Shown: positions 1-6,467, counted from the stretch's first letter. The stretch is DNA of 10,339 nucleotides from an uncultured Acetatifactor sp. (GCA_947626405.1 CANQSE010000051.1:1-10339), one strand, 5' to 3'. Numbers and translations: made by a program. Notes: generated by a model not told the origin, from the sequence alone.

Positions 1-2
1 CA

Positions 3-92
3 GACTTAGGTGCGGTACTTTCGCACCTTAGTCGGAGTTGGCAGTTAGTTCGGCGGAGCGTTGCCGCGTTTGCGGGGACATAACCGCCGCCG
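3..92. other. Folded intergenic element (two hairpins), possible dispersed repeat
   Basis: Seen: GACT-t-AGGTGCG (3-14) pairs with CGCACCT-t-AGTC (22-33), giving 11 base pairs, one T/T mismatch and a 7-base loop. A second stem pairs CGGCGG (51-56) with CCGCCG (84-89 or 87-92) and encloses CCGC-GTTT-GCGG (64-75). No T-run follows either stem on the + strand, so these are not ordinary terminators in that direction. On the - strand a 28-codon frame (114 down to 28) crosses the element but has no clear ribosome binding site, and I do not regard it as a gene. The element could be the tail of an upstream transcript, a structured RNA or a REP-like repeat; the sequence alone does not decide. The left boundary may lie outside the window. 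Confidence 0.45.
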
Positions 93-100
93 ATGTCGTC

Positions 101-195
101 ACTTGCCCCCACATCCTAACTTGCCCTTGCCCCCTCATTCCCACTTTCACTCCCAATCCCACAAAACCAATACAGCAGCAAACCTCCTCCGCATC
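101..195. other. Strand-biased C-rich stretch, no gene
   Basis: On the + strand this stretch is rich in C, A and T and almost lacks G. It holds ACTTGCCC twice (101-108 and 119-126) and C-runs at 106-110, 124-126, 130-134, 140-142, 152-154 and 158-160. The - strand therefore carries six G-runs of three or more. I see no coding frame with a ribosome binding site on either strand. Confidence 0.5.
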
Positions 196-230
196 CCTTG
201 AAAAACCTTGAAAAAACGCCTTGAAAAAAA
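196..230 (+). repeat. Three tandem CCTTGAAAAA units
   Basis: CCTTGAAAAA occurs at 196-205, CCTTGAAAAAA at 206-216 and CCTTGAAAAAAA at 219-230. Two units abut directly; the third follows after two extra bases (CG), so the periods are 10 and 13. The A-runs lengthen from 5 to 6 to 7. The array lies about 47 bases upstream of the mgtE -10 box. It could be a protein-binding array, an A-tract bend or a slippage product. Confidence 0.55.
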
Positions 231-276
231 GAGTAAACTCGCCATTTTACTTATGGATTATTATGCGCTTTTATTG

Positions 277-282
277 TATAAT
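277..282 (+). promoter_or_regulatory. Candidate -10 box for mgtE
   Basis: A perfect TATAAT is present 43 bases before the mgtE start codon. The expected -35 window (about 253-260) contains only TGGATT-like sequence, so the -35 match is poor and an activator or upstream element may contribute. The implied leader is only about 35-40 bases, too short for an M-box magnesium riboswitch. The ribosome binding site AGAGGTG (311-317) sits 7 bases before the ATG. Confidence 0.5.
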
Positions 283-324
283 GTTTTATGTCTGATGCAG
301 TATGACTTTGAGAGGTGAATCAAT

Positions 325-1371
325 ATGGATTTAAAGCATGATGAAGCGGTCGAAATTACTTTAAATTCCTTTGACGATGATGAGATCGGAAGCAGGATGT
401 CAACCAATTACATCAGCATACGAGAGGGCGCAGACGTCCGCCAGGCAATGCGGGAGCTGGTCAACCAGGCGGCGGAAAACGACAACATTTCCACCATCTA
501 TGTGACGGACGGCGACGGCCGTCTGGTGGGAGCAATCGATCTGAAAGACCTTATTATCGCCAGAGGCGATACCGATCTGAAAAAAATAACGGCGGTATCT
601 TATCCTCATGTGTACGCAGACGAGCCTATAGCCGACTGCATCAACAGGATAATGGACTACTCTGAAGATTCCATTCCTGTGCTGGATGCTGACAATAAGC
701 TCAAAGGCGTCCTGACATCCCAGGAGCTGGCCCAGTTGGTGGACGATGAGCTGGGCGAGGATTACGCAAAACTGGCCGGTCTGTCCGCGGAGGAGGATCT
801 GAGCGAGCCTCTTAAAAAAAGCATTGCAAAGCGACTCCCGTGGCTGATGATCCTGCTGGGACTTGGGCTGGTAGTGTCCGGAGTGGTGGGAATGTTTGAG
901 AAGGTGGTGGCGCATCTTGCCGTGATAGTGAGCTTTCAGTCTCTGATCCTAGATATGGCCGGAAACGTGGGAACGCAGTCTCTTGCCGTGACAATCCGTG
1001 TCCTGATGGACGAAAACCTGAGCGGAAAACAGAGAATGTATCTTGTCTGGAAGGAAACGCGGGTGGGACTGTTAAACGGTCTCATCCTTGGTTCGATGTC
1101 GTTTGCCCTTGTGGGACTGTACCTTATGCTGTTTAAGGAGCAGACGGCAGTCATGGCTTTTTCCGTCTCATTCTGCACGGGCGCCGCGCTGCTTTTGTCC
1201 GTAATTTTGTCCAGCCTGTCGGGTACGGTTGTGCCTCTGATATTTAAAAAACTTAAGGTGGATCCGGCGGTTGCCTCGGGACCCTTGATAACGACGCTCA
1301 ACGATCTGGTGGCCGTGGTCGCGTATTACGGACTTGCATGGATGCTTCTTATTAATTTCATGAATTTGTGA
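325..1371 (+). CDS. mgtE: MgtE-family magnesium transporter, short form without N domain
   Basis: This is a Mg2+ channel/transporter of the inner membrane (348 aa). Two CBS domains lie at about residues 25-80 and 88-142, followed by a connecting helix and a pore domain with about five membrane segments (171-346). Pore signatures seen are GNVGTQS (213-219) and SGPLITTLND (318-327), whose final Asp corresponds to the family's conserved pore acidic residue. The protein starts just before the first CBS domain (DEIGSRM, 20-25), so the roughly 130-residue helical N domain of Thermus-type MgtE is missing. In that family the N and CBS domains bind Mg2+ and close the pore when cytosolic Mg2+ is high. 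The start is firm: upstream in-frame sequence hits TGA at 316-318, and AGAGGTG is well placed. The acyl-CoA ligase follows after 74 bases with no terminator seen, so read-through is possible. Confidence 0.93.
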   Translation: MDLKHDEAVEITLNSFDDDEIGSRMSTNYISIREGADVRQAMRELVNQAAENDNISTIYVTDGDGRLVGAIDLKDLIIARGDTDLKKITAVSYPHVYADEPIADCINRIMDYSEDSIPVLDADNKLKGVLTSQELAQLVDDELGEDYAKLAGLSAEEDLSEPLKKSIAKRLPWLMILLGLGLVVSGVVGMFEKVVAHLAVIVSFQSLILDMAGNVGTQSLAVTIRVLMDENLSGKQRMYLVWKETRVGLLNGLILGSMSFALVGLYLMLFKEQTAVMAFSVSFCTGAALLLSVILSSLSGTVVPLIFKKLKVDPAVASGPLITTLNDLVAVVAYYGLAWMLLINFMNL

Positions 1372-1445
1372 ATGTGCGGCGACGCAGGCGCTAAGCGGGA
1401 TGCTGACCTGAAAATAAAGATGGAAAAACGGAAGGAAAAAATAAT

Positions 1446-3080
1446 ATGCCGGTAACGGAATATCTTGAGAGAAATGCAAGGCTTTATACCGACGAGGTGG
1501 CTCTGGTGGAACTGAATCCGGAGCAGAACGACACGCGCAGGATTACGTGGAAGGAATATGAACTCGTGGAACCTGACAGGTTCCAGCCATACAGGAGAGA
1601 GATCACCTGGGGCGTTTTTAACGAGAAGGCTAACCGCGTGGCAAATATGCTGATAGGCAGGGGAATAGGCAAAGGAGACAAGGTTGCCATCCTGATGTAC
1701 AACTGCCTTGAGTGGCTGCCGATATATTTTGGAGTTTTAAAGAGCGGAGCCATTGCGGTGCCGTTTAATTTCCGATATGATGACGACGAGATCCTGTATT
1801 GCGTGGAGCTTGCGGAGGTTGACATAGTTCTTTTTGGCGCGGAATTTATAGGCAGAATCGAAGTAAACGCGGAGCGCCTGAGCAAGGGAAGGCTCCTGAT
1901 ATTTGTGGGCGACAACTGCCCGGGGTTTGCGGAGAGCTACCACGAGCTTGTGTCGGACTGTTCCAGCAAGGCGCCCGGAGTGGAAATTTCGGAGGATGAT
2001 TTCGGCGCAATATATTTTTCGTCAGGCACAACCGGATTTCCCAAAGCCATTCTGCATAAGCACTTAAGTCTGACACAGGCTGCCGAGATGGAGCAGAAAC
2101 ATCATGCAACAGGCAGGGACGACACTTTTCTCTGTATTCCGCCCCTGTACCACACAGGCGCCAAATTTCACTGGATGGGAAGCCTTGTGGCAGGAAGCAG
2201 GGCTGTCCTGTTAAAGGGAACAAGACCCGAGACAATACTTTCTGCCGTATCGCGGGAGCACTGCACGATAGTGTGGCTCCTGGTTCCATGGGCGCAGGAC
2301 ATACTTGACGCACTTGACAGAGGCGATTTAAAGCTTGAAGATTACCGGCTTGATCAGTGGAGGCTGATGCACATAGGAGCTCAGCCTGTTCCACCGTCGC
2401 TGATCCGCCGGTGGAAGGAGTATTTCCCCAATCATCAGTATGATACAAACTACGGACTCTCCGAATCAACGGGCCCGGGCTGCGTTCACCTTGGAATGGA
2501 GAACATACATAAGGTTGGTGCAATAGGAATCCCCGGATATCGCTGGGAATGTAAGATTGTGGGTGAAGACGGCAGCGAGGTGACGGGAAGGGATGTGGGA
2601 GAGCTCTGTGTGAAAGGGCCCGGCGTTATGACATGCTATTACAACAATCCCGAGGCGACGGCCGAGGTGCTTAAGGACGGCTGGCTCTACACTGGCGATA
2701 TGGCAATGAAGGACGAAGACGGTTTTATCTTTTTGGTGGATCGCAAGAAGGATGTAATAGTAAGCGGCGGTGAAAATATTTATCCTGTGCAGATTGAGGA
2801 CTTTTTGCGGAGATTCGAAAAGGTAAAGGACGTCGCCGTGATCGGCCTGCCCGACAGGCGGCTAGGAGAAAAGACGGCGGCGGTAATTGAGATAAAAGAC
2901 GGCTTTACATGCACGCGGGAGGAAATAGAGGAGTTCTGCATGGGACTTCCAAGGTACAAGCGTCCGCGTGAGATCATTTTTGACAGGATCCCGAGAAACG
3001 CCACAGGAAAGATAGAGAAACCAAAGCTTCGCAAAATTTACGGAGCGGATAATCTTGTGGCGAAGGAAAATCAGAGCTGA
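1446..3080 (+). CDS. AMP-forming acyl/aryl-CoA ligase (ANL superfamily)
   Basis: This cytoplasmic class I adenylate-forming enzyme (544 aa) would form an acyl-AMP from ATP and a carboxylic acid, then an acyl-CoA. All core motifs are present: the P-loop-like YFSSGTTGFPK (190-200), YGLSE (336-340), the GWLYTGD motif, the hinge DRKKD (432-436) followed by SGGENIYP, and the C-terminal PRNATGK with the catalytic Lys at 522. The length is normal. The N-terminal region contains an extra segment of about 20 residues (31-55) bounded by two similar RRITW/REITW stretches. The start has GAAGGA at 1431-1436, nine bases upstream. iorA follows after 46 bases and iorB after that, suggesting an aryl acetate (indoleacetate, phenylacetate or hydroxyphenylacetate) as substrate. 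That specificity is inferred from context; a medium-chain or branched fatty acid is also possible. It is not the PaaK-type phenylacetate ligase usually found beside ior genes. Confidence 0.9.
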   Translation: MPVTEYLERNARLYTDEVALVELNPEQNDTRRITWKEYELVEPDRFQPYRREITWGVFNEKANRVANMLIGRGIGKGDKVAILMYNCLEWLPIYFGVLKSGAIAVPFNFRYDDDEILYCVELAEVDIVLFGAEFIGRIEVNAERLSKGRLLIFVGDNCPGFAESYHELVSDCSSKAPGVEISEDDFGAIYFSSGTTGFPKAILHKHLSLTQAAEMEQKHHATGRDDTFLCIPPLYHTGAKFHWMGSLVAGSRAVLLKGTRPETILSAVSREHCTIVWLLVPWAQDILDALDRGDLKLEDYRLDQWRLMHIGAQPVPPSLIRRWKEYFPNHQYDTNYGLSESTGPGCVHLGMENIHKVGAIGIPGYRWECKIVGEDGSEVTGRDVGELCVKGPGVMTCYYNNPEATAEVLKDGWLYTGDMAMKDEDGFIFLVDRKKDVIVSGGENIYPVQIEDFLRRFEKVKDVAVIGLPDRRLGEKTAAVIEIKDGFTCTREEIEEFCMGLPRYKRPREIIFDRIPRNATGKIEKPKLRKIYGADNLVAKENQS

Positions 3081-3095
3081 CAAAAGCTGTCGGCT
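3075..3095 (+). other. Hairpin across the ligase stop codon
   Basis: AGCTGACA (3075-3082) pairs with TGTCGGCT (3088-3095) over 8 base pairs, one of them G-T, with loop AAAGC. It overlaps the ligase TGA and precedes the iorA ribosome binding site AGGAGA (3113-3118). No T-run follows, so it is not a terminator. It could affect mRNA stability or the ligase/iorA expression ratio, or be chance. Confidence 0.3.
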
Positions 3096-3126
3096 GTTGC
3101 AAGGCATGAGTTAGGAGAGATTTCAC

Positions 3127-4347
3127 ATGAGAGAATTAATGCTTGGAAACAAGGCGCTTGCCAGAGGGCTGTACGAAGCCGGCTGCAAAGTAATATCGAG
3201 CTATCCCGGGACTCCCAGCACGGAGATCACAGAGGAGGCGGCGCTTTATCCGGAGATATACTGCGAGTGGGCGCCAAACGAAAAAGTGGCGCTTGAGGTT
3301 GCTCACGGTGCCAGCCTGGGCGGAGTAAGAAGCGCCTGTGCTATGAAGCATGTGGGGCTTAACGTGGCAGCGGATCCTCTGTTTACTATATCCTATCAGG
3401 GAGTAAACGCCGGTCTGGTGATTTGCGTGGCGGACGATCCCGGTATGTATTCCTCACAAAACGAGCAGGATTCCCGCCATTATGCCCTGGCAGCAAAGGT
3501 CCCGATGCTTGAGCCGTCCGATTCCGACGAGGCAAGGCTCTTTGCAAAGCGCGCATTTGAACTTTCGGAGCGTTTCAACACGCCTGTGCTCATCAGAATG
3601 TGTACAAGAGTGTCGCACTCGCAAAGCGTGACGGAACCCGGGGAACGGGTAGTGCCCCCAAAGGTTCCTTATGTGAAGGATCCAACTAAGGTAATGATGA
3701 CGGTAAATTCCCGCAATGCCCATGTAAGGGTTGAGAAGCGGACGCTGGAGCTTGCGGAATTTGCCGAGAACTGCGAATTGAACAGGGTGGAAATGGGGGA
3801 TACCTCCCTTGGGATAATTACGTCGTCAATTTCCTATCAATATGCAAAGGAAGTGTTCGGAGAAAGCGCAAGCATCTTAAAGCTGGGAATGGTATATCCT
3901 CTGCCGGAGAGACTGCTTAAGGATTTTGCCACCAGGGTGGACAGGGTTATCGTTCTTGAAGAACTTGATCCCTTCATAGAGGATCACTGTAAAAAGCTTG
4001 GAATTAAGGTTTCCGGCAAGGAGCTTTTTCCAATATGCGGAGAGTTCTCACACAACCTTATACGGAGCCGGATGGGAATGGACGTGCCCGTGTCGGCGGA
4101 GCTTGGTGAGGAGGTGCCGGGACGGCCGCCGGTCATGTGCGCAGGTTGTCCTCACCGCGGTATTTTCTACATTCTGAAAAAGAACCGGTGTATGGTGTAC
4201 GGAGACATCGGATGTTATACTCTCGGCGCAGCGGCTCCCTTAAACGCAATGGATCTGAATGTGTGCATGGCGCCTCCTGCTCCGGACTGCACGGCTTTAA
4301 CCTTGCCATGGGACGGGAGGGTGAAAAACACAGCGTTGCGGTCATAG
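3127..4347 (+). CDS. iorA: iorA N-terminal open frame (before and across the shift)
   Basis: This is the literal open frame as sequenced: 406 codons, of which 1-381 are genuine IorA and the last 25 are out-of-frame residues ending at TAG. AGGAGA (3113-3118) is 8 bases before the ATG, so translation starts here. Without the ThDP pyrophosphate motif and the Fe-S tail the product should be inactive. It is listed separately so that the frame can be compared with related genomes. Confidence 0.6.
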   Translation: MRELMLGNKALARGLYEAGCKVISSYPGTPSTEITEEAALYPEIYCEWAPNEKVALEVAHGASLGGVRSACAMKHVGLNVAADPLFTISYQGVNAGLVICVADDPGMYSSQNEQDSRHYALAAKVPMLEPSDSDEARLFAKRAFELSERFNTPVLIRMCTRVSHSQSVTEPGERVVPPKVPYVKDPTKVMMTVNSRNAHVRVEKRTLELAEFAENCELNRVEMGDTSLGIITSSISYQYAKEVFGESASILKLGMVYPLPERLLKDFATRVDRVIVLEELDPFIEDHCKKLGIKVSGKELFPICGEFSHNLIRSRMGMDVPVSAELGEEVPGRPPVMCAGCPHRGIFYILKKNRCMVYGDIGCYTLGAAAPLNAMDLNVCMAPPAPDCTALTLPWDGRVKNTALRS

Positions 4348-4847
4348 GAGATTCAACCTTTATTCATTCGGGAATAACGGGAATCACGGATATCTCCTAC
4401 AACATGACAAACTCAACCGTAATTATTCTCGATAATTCCATAACGGGGATGACCGGACACCAGCAGAATCCCACCACCGGCAAAAATCTGCGCGGGGAGC
4501 CAGCCGGAAAGGTTGATCTTGAAAGTCTCTGCCGCGCCGTCGGATTTGACAGGGTGAGAGTTGTGGATCCCTACGACCTCGAGCAGACTGACAGGGTCTT
4601 AAAAGAGGAATTGGATGCGGAGGCTCCCTCCGTCATTATAAGCAGACGCCCATGTGTGATGATAAAGGGAACGGTACATAAACCTCCGCTTACGCCAAAG
4701 GAGGATAAATGCGTGGGCTGTAAGGCATGTATGCAGATTGGCTGTCCCGCGGTCTCTGTGCGGGACGGAAAGGTAAAAATAGACAGCACGCTCTGCATCG
4801 GCTGTAAGGTCTGCACGCAGATGTGCAGATTCGGAGCGCTTGAATAA
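4269..4847 (+). CDS. iorA: iorA C-terminal open frame (after the shift)
   Basis: This is the continuation of IorA in the -1 frame, 192 codons from Gly382 to the TAA at 4845-4847. It contains the ThDP-binding GDS...LDN segment and eight cluster cysteines. An upstream in-frame ATG (4137) exists, but translation from there would begin with about 44 residues that are out-of-frame IorA sequence. An internal ATG at 4310 has no ribosome binding site. Independent translation is therefore unlikely. Confidence 0.55.
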   Translation, partial: GASCSGLHGFNLAMGREGEKHSVAVIGDSTFIHSGITGITDISYNMTNSTVIILDNSITGMTGHQQNPTTGKNLRGEPAGKVDLESLCRAVGFDRVRVVDPYDLEQTDRVLKEELDAEAPSVIISRRPCVMIKGTVHKPPLTPKEDKCVGCKACMQIGCPAVSVRDGKVKIDSTLCIGCKVCTQMCRFGALE

Positions 4848-4879
4848 CGGGAACGGGATTTCACAGGAAGGAAGATACG

Positions 4880-5458
4880 ATGGCCACGAAAAATATTATG
4901 ATCGTAGGTGTAGGCGGTCAGGGGACTCTGCTTGCCGGCAAGCTGCTGGGACAGCTTCTGCTGCAGCAGGGATATGACGTAAAAGTTTCTGAGGTTCACG
5001 GCATGAGCCAGAGGGGCGGAAGCGTGGTGACTTATATCCGCTATGGCGGGAAAGTCTGCTCGCCCGTCATAGACAGAGGCGAAGCTGATATCATTCTCTC
5101 GTTTGAAAAACTGGAGGCCGCGAGGTGGCTGCCCTATTTAAGGCCGGACGGGCTTATAATAATGAACACGCAGAAGATTGAGCCGATGCCTGTCATTACG
5201 GGAGAAGCTGAGTATCCCGACAGGCTGGAGGAAAAGCTCAGGGAGACAGGAGCTGTAGTTGACGCGGAGGATTTCCTGGCCATTGCCGAGGAAGCGGGCA
5301 GCTCAAAGGCGGTAAACATCGCATTGATTGGAAGACTGTCAGCTTATTTTACGGATATTCCCAAAGAAGAATGGCTTAAGGCCATTGAGAGCTGTGTGCC
5401 GGCAAAGTTTCTGGATATGAACAAAAAAGCATTTGAAATGGGACGTCAGCGCAGTTGA
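4880..5458 (+). CDS. iorB: Indolepyruvate:ferredoxin oxidoreductase beta subunit
   Basis: This is the small subunit (192 aa) of the IorA-IorB complex, homologous to the gamma domain of pyruvate:ferredoxin oxidoreductase. The N-terminus carries the nucleotide-fold-like GVGGQG (residues 11-16), and SEVHGMSQRGG follows at about residues 38-48, the second signature of the family. Later segments (ADIILSFEKLEA and SSKAVNIALIGRL) also fit. Length is normal for IorB (about 190-200 aa). AGGAAGGA (4865-4872) lies 7 bases before the ATG, and the gap to the end of iorA is 32 bases, so the two are cotranscribed. IorB itself is intact, so loss of iorA, if real, would leave it without a partner and would probably be recent. 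Ends at TGA 5456-5458, facing a convergent gene. Confidence 0.93.
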   Translation: MATKNIMIVGVGGQGTLLAGKLLGQLLLQQGYDVKVSEVHGMSQRGGSVVTYIRYGGKVCSPVIDRGEADIILSFEKLEAARWLPYLRPDGLIIMNTQKIEPMPVITGEAEYPDRLEEKLRETGAVVDAEDFLAIAEEAGSSKAVNIALIGRLSAYFTDIPKEEWLKAIESCVPAKFLDMNKKAFEMGRQRS

Positions 5459-5498
5459 AATATTCTGTATGTTCGTCCGTTTAACCCCAAAATATTTC
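5457..5498. other. Weak inverted repeat between convergent genes
   Basis: GAAATATT (5457-5464) is complementary to AATATTTC (5491-5498) with a 26-base loop. It lies in the 79-base gap between the iorB stop and the amidohydrolase stop. The stem is AT-rich and lacks a T-run, so it is at best a poor bidirectional terminator. A smaller bulged stem, GAAT-t-GCG (5509-5516) with CGCATTC (5533-5539), is also present. I see no convincing terminator here. Confidence 0.25.
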
Positions 5499-5537
5499 CG
5501 GCCATTATGAATTGCGTAATCGTATTTGTTTTCGCAT

Positions 5538-6395
5538 TCAAACGCTGCGGGTCAGCTTAAGAAGTCCTGCGGCGTTTTCAAAAAGTATGGCATCAAGTTC
5601 GGATGAGGTGAGCCCGCTTGCGCGTACAAGCTCAAGCGCTTCAGACATGTCTGTCCATGGGCTGTCAGTGCCAAACAGAATGTGGTCTGTGCCGAAGGCT
5701 CTTACCATGCGGAGAAACTGATCGCGGCTAAGCGCGGTATGCTCGGATGCGTCGTCCAGAAATGCGCCCGGGCGGAGCGGATCCAGTGAAAAAGCGGTAT
5801 CAAGATAAACTCCGCAGCCGCTCAGCAGTTCTTCGGCTTCATTCCAGCAGTCCCATCCTCCCATATGGGCAAGGACAAGCTTATCCGGGCGGATCTGTCT
5901 GCAGACTCTGAGTATGCGGTATGGAGCGGCAAAATCCGCACCGGGGAAGCTTGCGTCGAATCCTGCATGAGTCAGGACGATAAGTCCGTTTTCACAGGCA
6001 TATTCGATAATCCTCATATAACGGATATCGTCAATATCAGTCTGTTGGAACACAGGATGTATCTTTATCCCGGGTACGCCTTTTGCAGCAAGGCATTTCA
6101 GTTTTTTTTTATAGTCTTCGTTGTCGGGGTGTATACCTCCGAATGAGAGGATTCCGGTCTCGGGAAAGCGGTCGTTTGTCCCGACAGCCAGACGGTTGAT
6201 GTCCTCTGTCTGCGAGGGCTTTGTCGCAACCGGAAGAAGTACCGCGCAGTCGATGGATGCTGCGCTCATCTTTTGTTTTAAACCTCTGATAGTGCCGTCC
6301 GAGTAGCTTTTTATATTGGCGCTGGCGGACAGCCTTGCAATCGCGCGGCCGGCTATTGCATCAGGGAATGTGTGAGTGTGAAAATCAAGGATCAT
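5538..6395 (-). CDS. Metal-dependent amidohydrolase, TIM-barrel (amidohydrolase 2 type)
   Basis: This predicted cytoplasmic hydrolase or decarboxylase of the amidohydrolase superfamily has 285 aa from the chosen start. Candidate metal and catalytic residues are the N-terminal DFHTH (H6, H8), K and H in GIKIHP, the His of LTHAG, the His of LAHMGG, and the Asp of LFGTDSPW near the C-terminus, ending with the typical ENAAGLL helix. The order fits the Amidohydrolase_2 (PF04909) family. I chose the ATG at 6395 because AGGGAG lies 7 bases upstream and the protein then begins MILDFHTH, as relatives do; a longer reading from 6431 has no ribosome site. It lies 72 bases downstream of plsC on the same strand and is probably cotranscribed. 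The sense strand has a run of nine A's (6110-6102) coding for three lysines. The substrate cannot be told from sequence. Confidence 0.88.
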   Translation of the reverse strand: MILDFHTHTFPDAIAGRAIARLSASANIKSYSDGTIRGLKQKMSAASIDCAVLLPVATKPSQTEDINRLAVGTNDRFPETGILSFGGIHPDNEDYKKKLKCLAAKGVPGIKIHPVFQQTDIDDIRYMRIIEYACENGLIVLTHAGFDASFPGADFAAPYRILRVCRQIRPDKLVLAHMGGWDCWNEAEELLSGCGVYLDTAFSLDPLRPGAFLDDASEHTALSRDQFLRMVRAFGTDHILFGTDSPWTDMSEALELVRASGLTSSELDAILFENAAGLLKLTRSV

Positions 6396-6467
6396 TTTTA
6401 TGCTCCCTGTACGCTTTAGCGCACATGTCAATAAATGTTATCGTAAATATACTTTCAAACGCTGCTG

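Larger units (their letters stand above)
3127..4847 (+). pseudogene. iorA: Indolepyruvate:ferredoxin oxidoreductase alpha subunit, frameshifted
   Basis: IorA carries thiamine diphosphate and two 4Fe-4S clusters and, with IorB, oxidatively decarboxylates indolepyruvate and other aryl pyruvates to aryl-acetyl-CoA, CO2 and reduced ferredoxin. Frame one covers residues 1-381: SSYPGTPSTE near the N-terminus, CAGCPHRG (338-345) and GDIGCYTLG (359-367). The expected family motif C-M-G-A-S is then split. ATG GCG CC is found at 4267-4274 where ATG GGC GCC is needed, so one G is missing at 4269-4270. Reading continues in the -1 frame from GGC at 4269: GDSTF (408-412) and LDNSITG of the ThDP site, then Cys 529/532/535/540 and 557/560/563/567 of the ferredoxin-like tail. 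Restored length is 573 aa, normal for IorA. As written, the first frame ends at TAG (4345-4347), losing most of the ThDP motif and both clusters. The cause may be a real mutation or a GGG-to-GG sequencing error. Confidence 0.88.

Noticed and set aside
28..114. A 28-codon gene on the - strand
   Set aside because: It has no ribosome binding site, coincides with two strong hairpins, and looks like translation of a structured non-coding element.
196..230. CRISPR-like array from the CCTTGAAAAA repeats
   Set aside because: Units are 10-12 bases and nearly contiguous, without unique spacers or cas genes.
101..324. M-box magnesium riboswitch upstream of mgtE
   Set aside because: The TATAAT at 277-282 leaves a leader of about 36-40 bases and no M-box conserved sequence or terminator stem is seen.
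1846..2523. Long open frame on the - strand (225 codons) opposite the acyl-CoA ligase
   Set aside because: It lies wholly opposite a protein with complete ANL motifs, has no recognisable domain and is Cys/Pro/Arg-rich as expected of an antisense shadow. The same applies to the - strand frames opposite mgtE, pyrC and pyrK.
4137..4268. ATG at 4137 as the start of an independent gene
   Set aside because: The first 44 codons from this ATG are IorA sequence read out of frame, and there is no ribosome binding site; the real homology begins at 4269.
4260..4275. Programmed -1 frameshift in iorA
   Set aside because: No X-XXY-YYZ slippery heptamer is present at the junction and IorA is not known to be recoded; a lost G in a GGG run is simpler.
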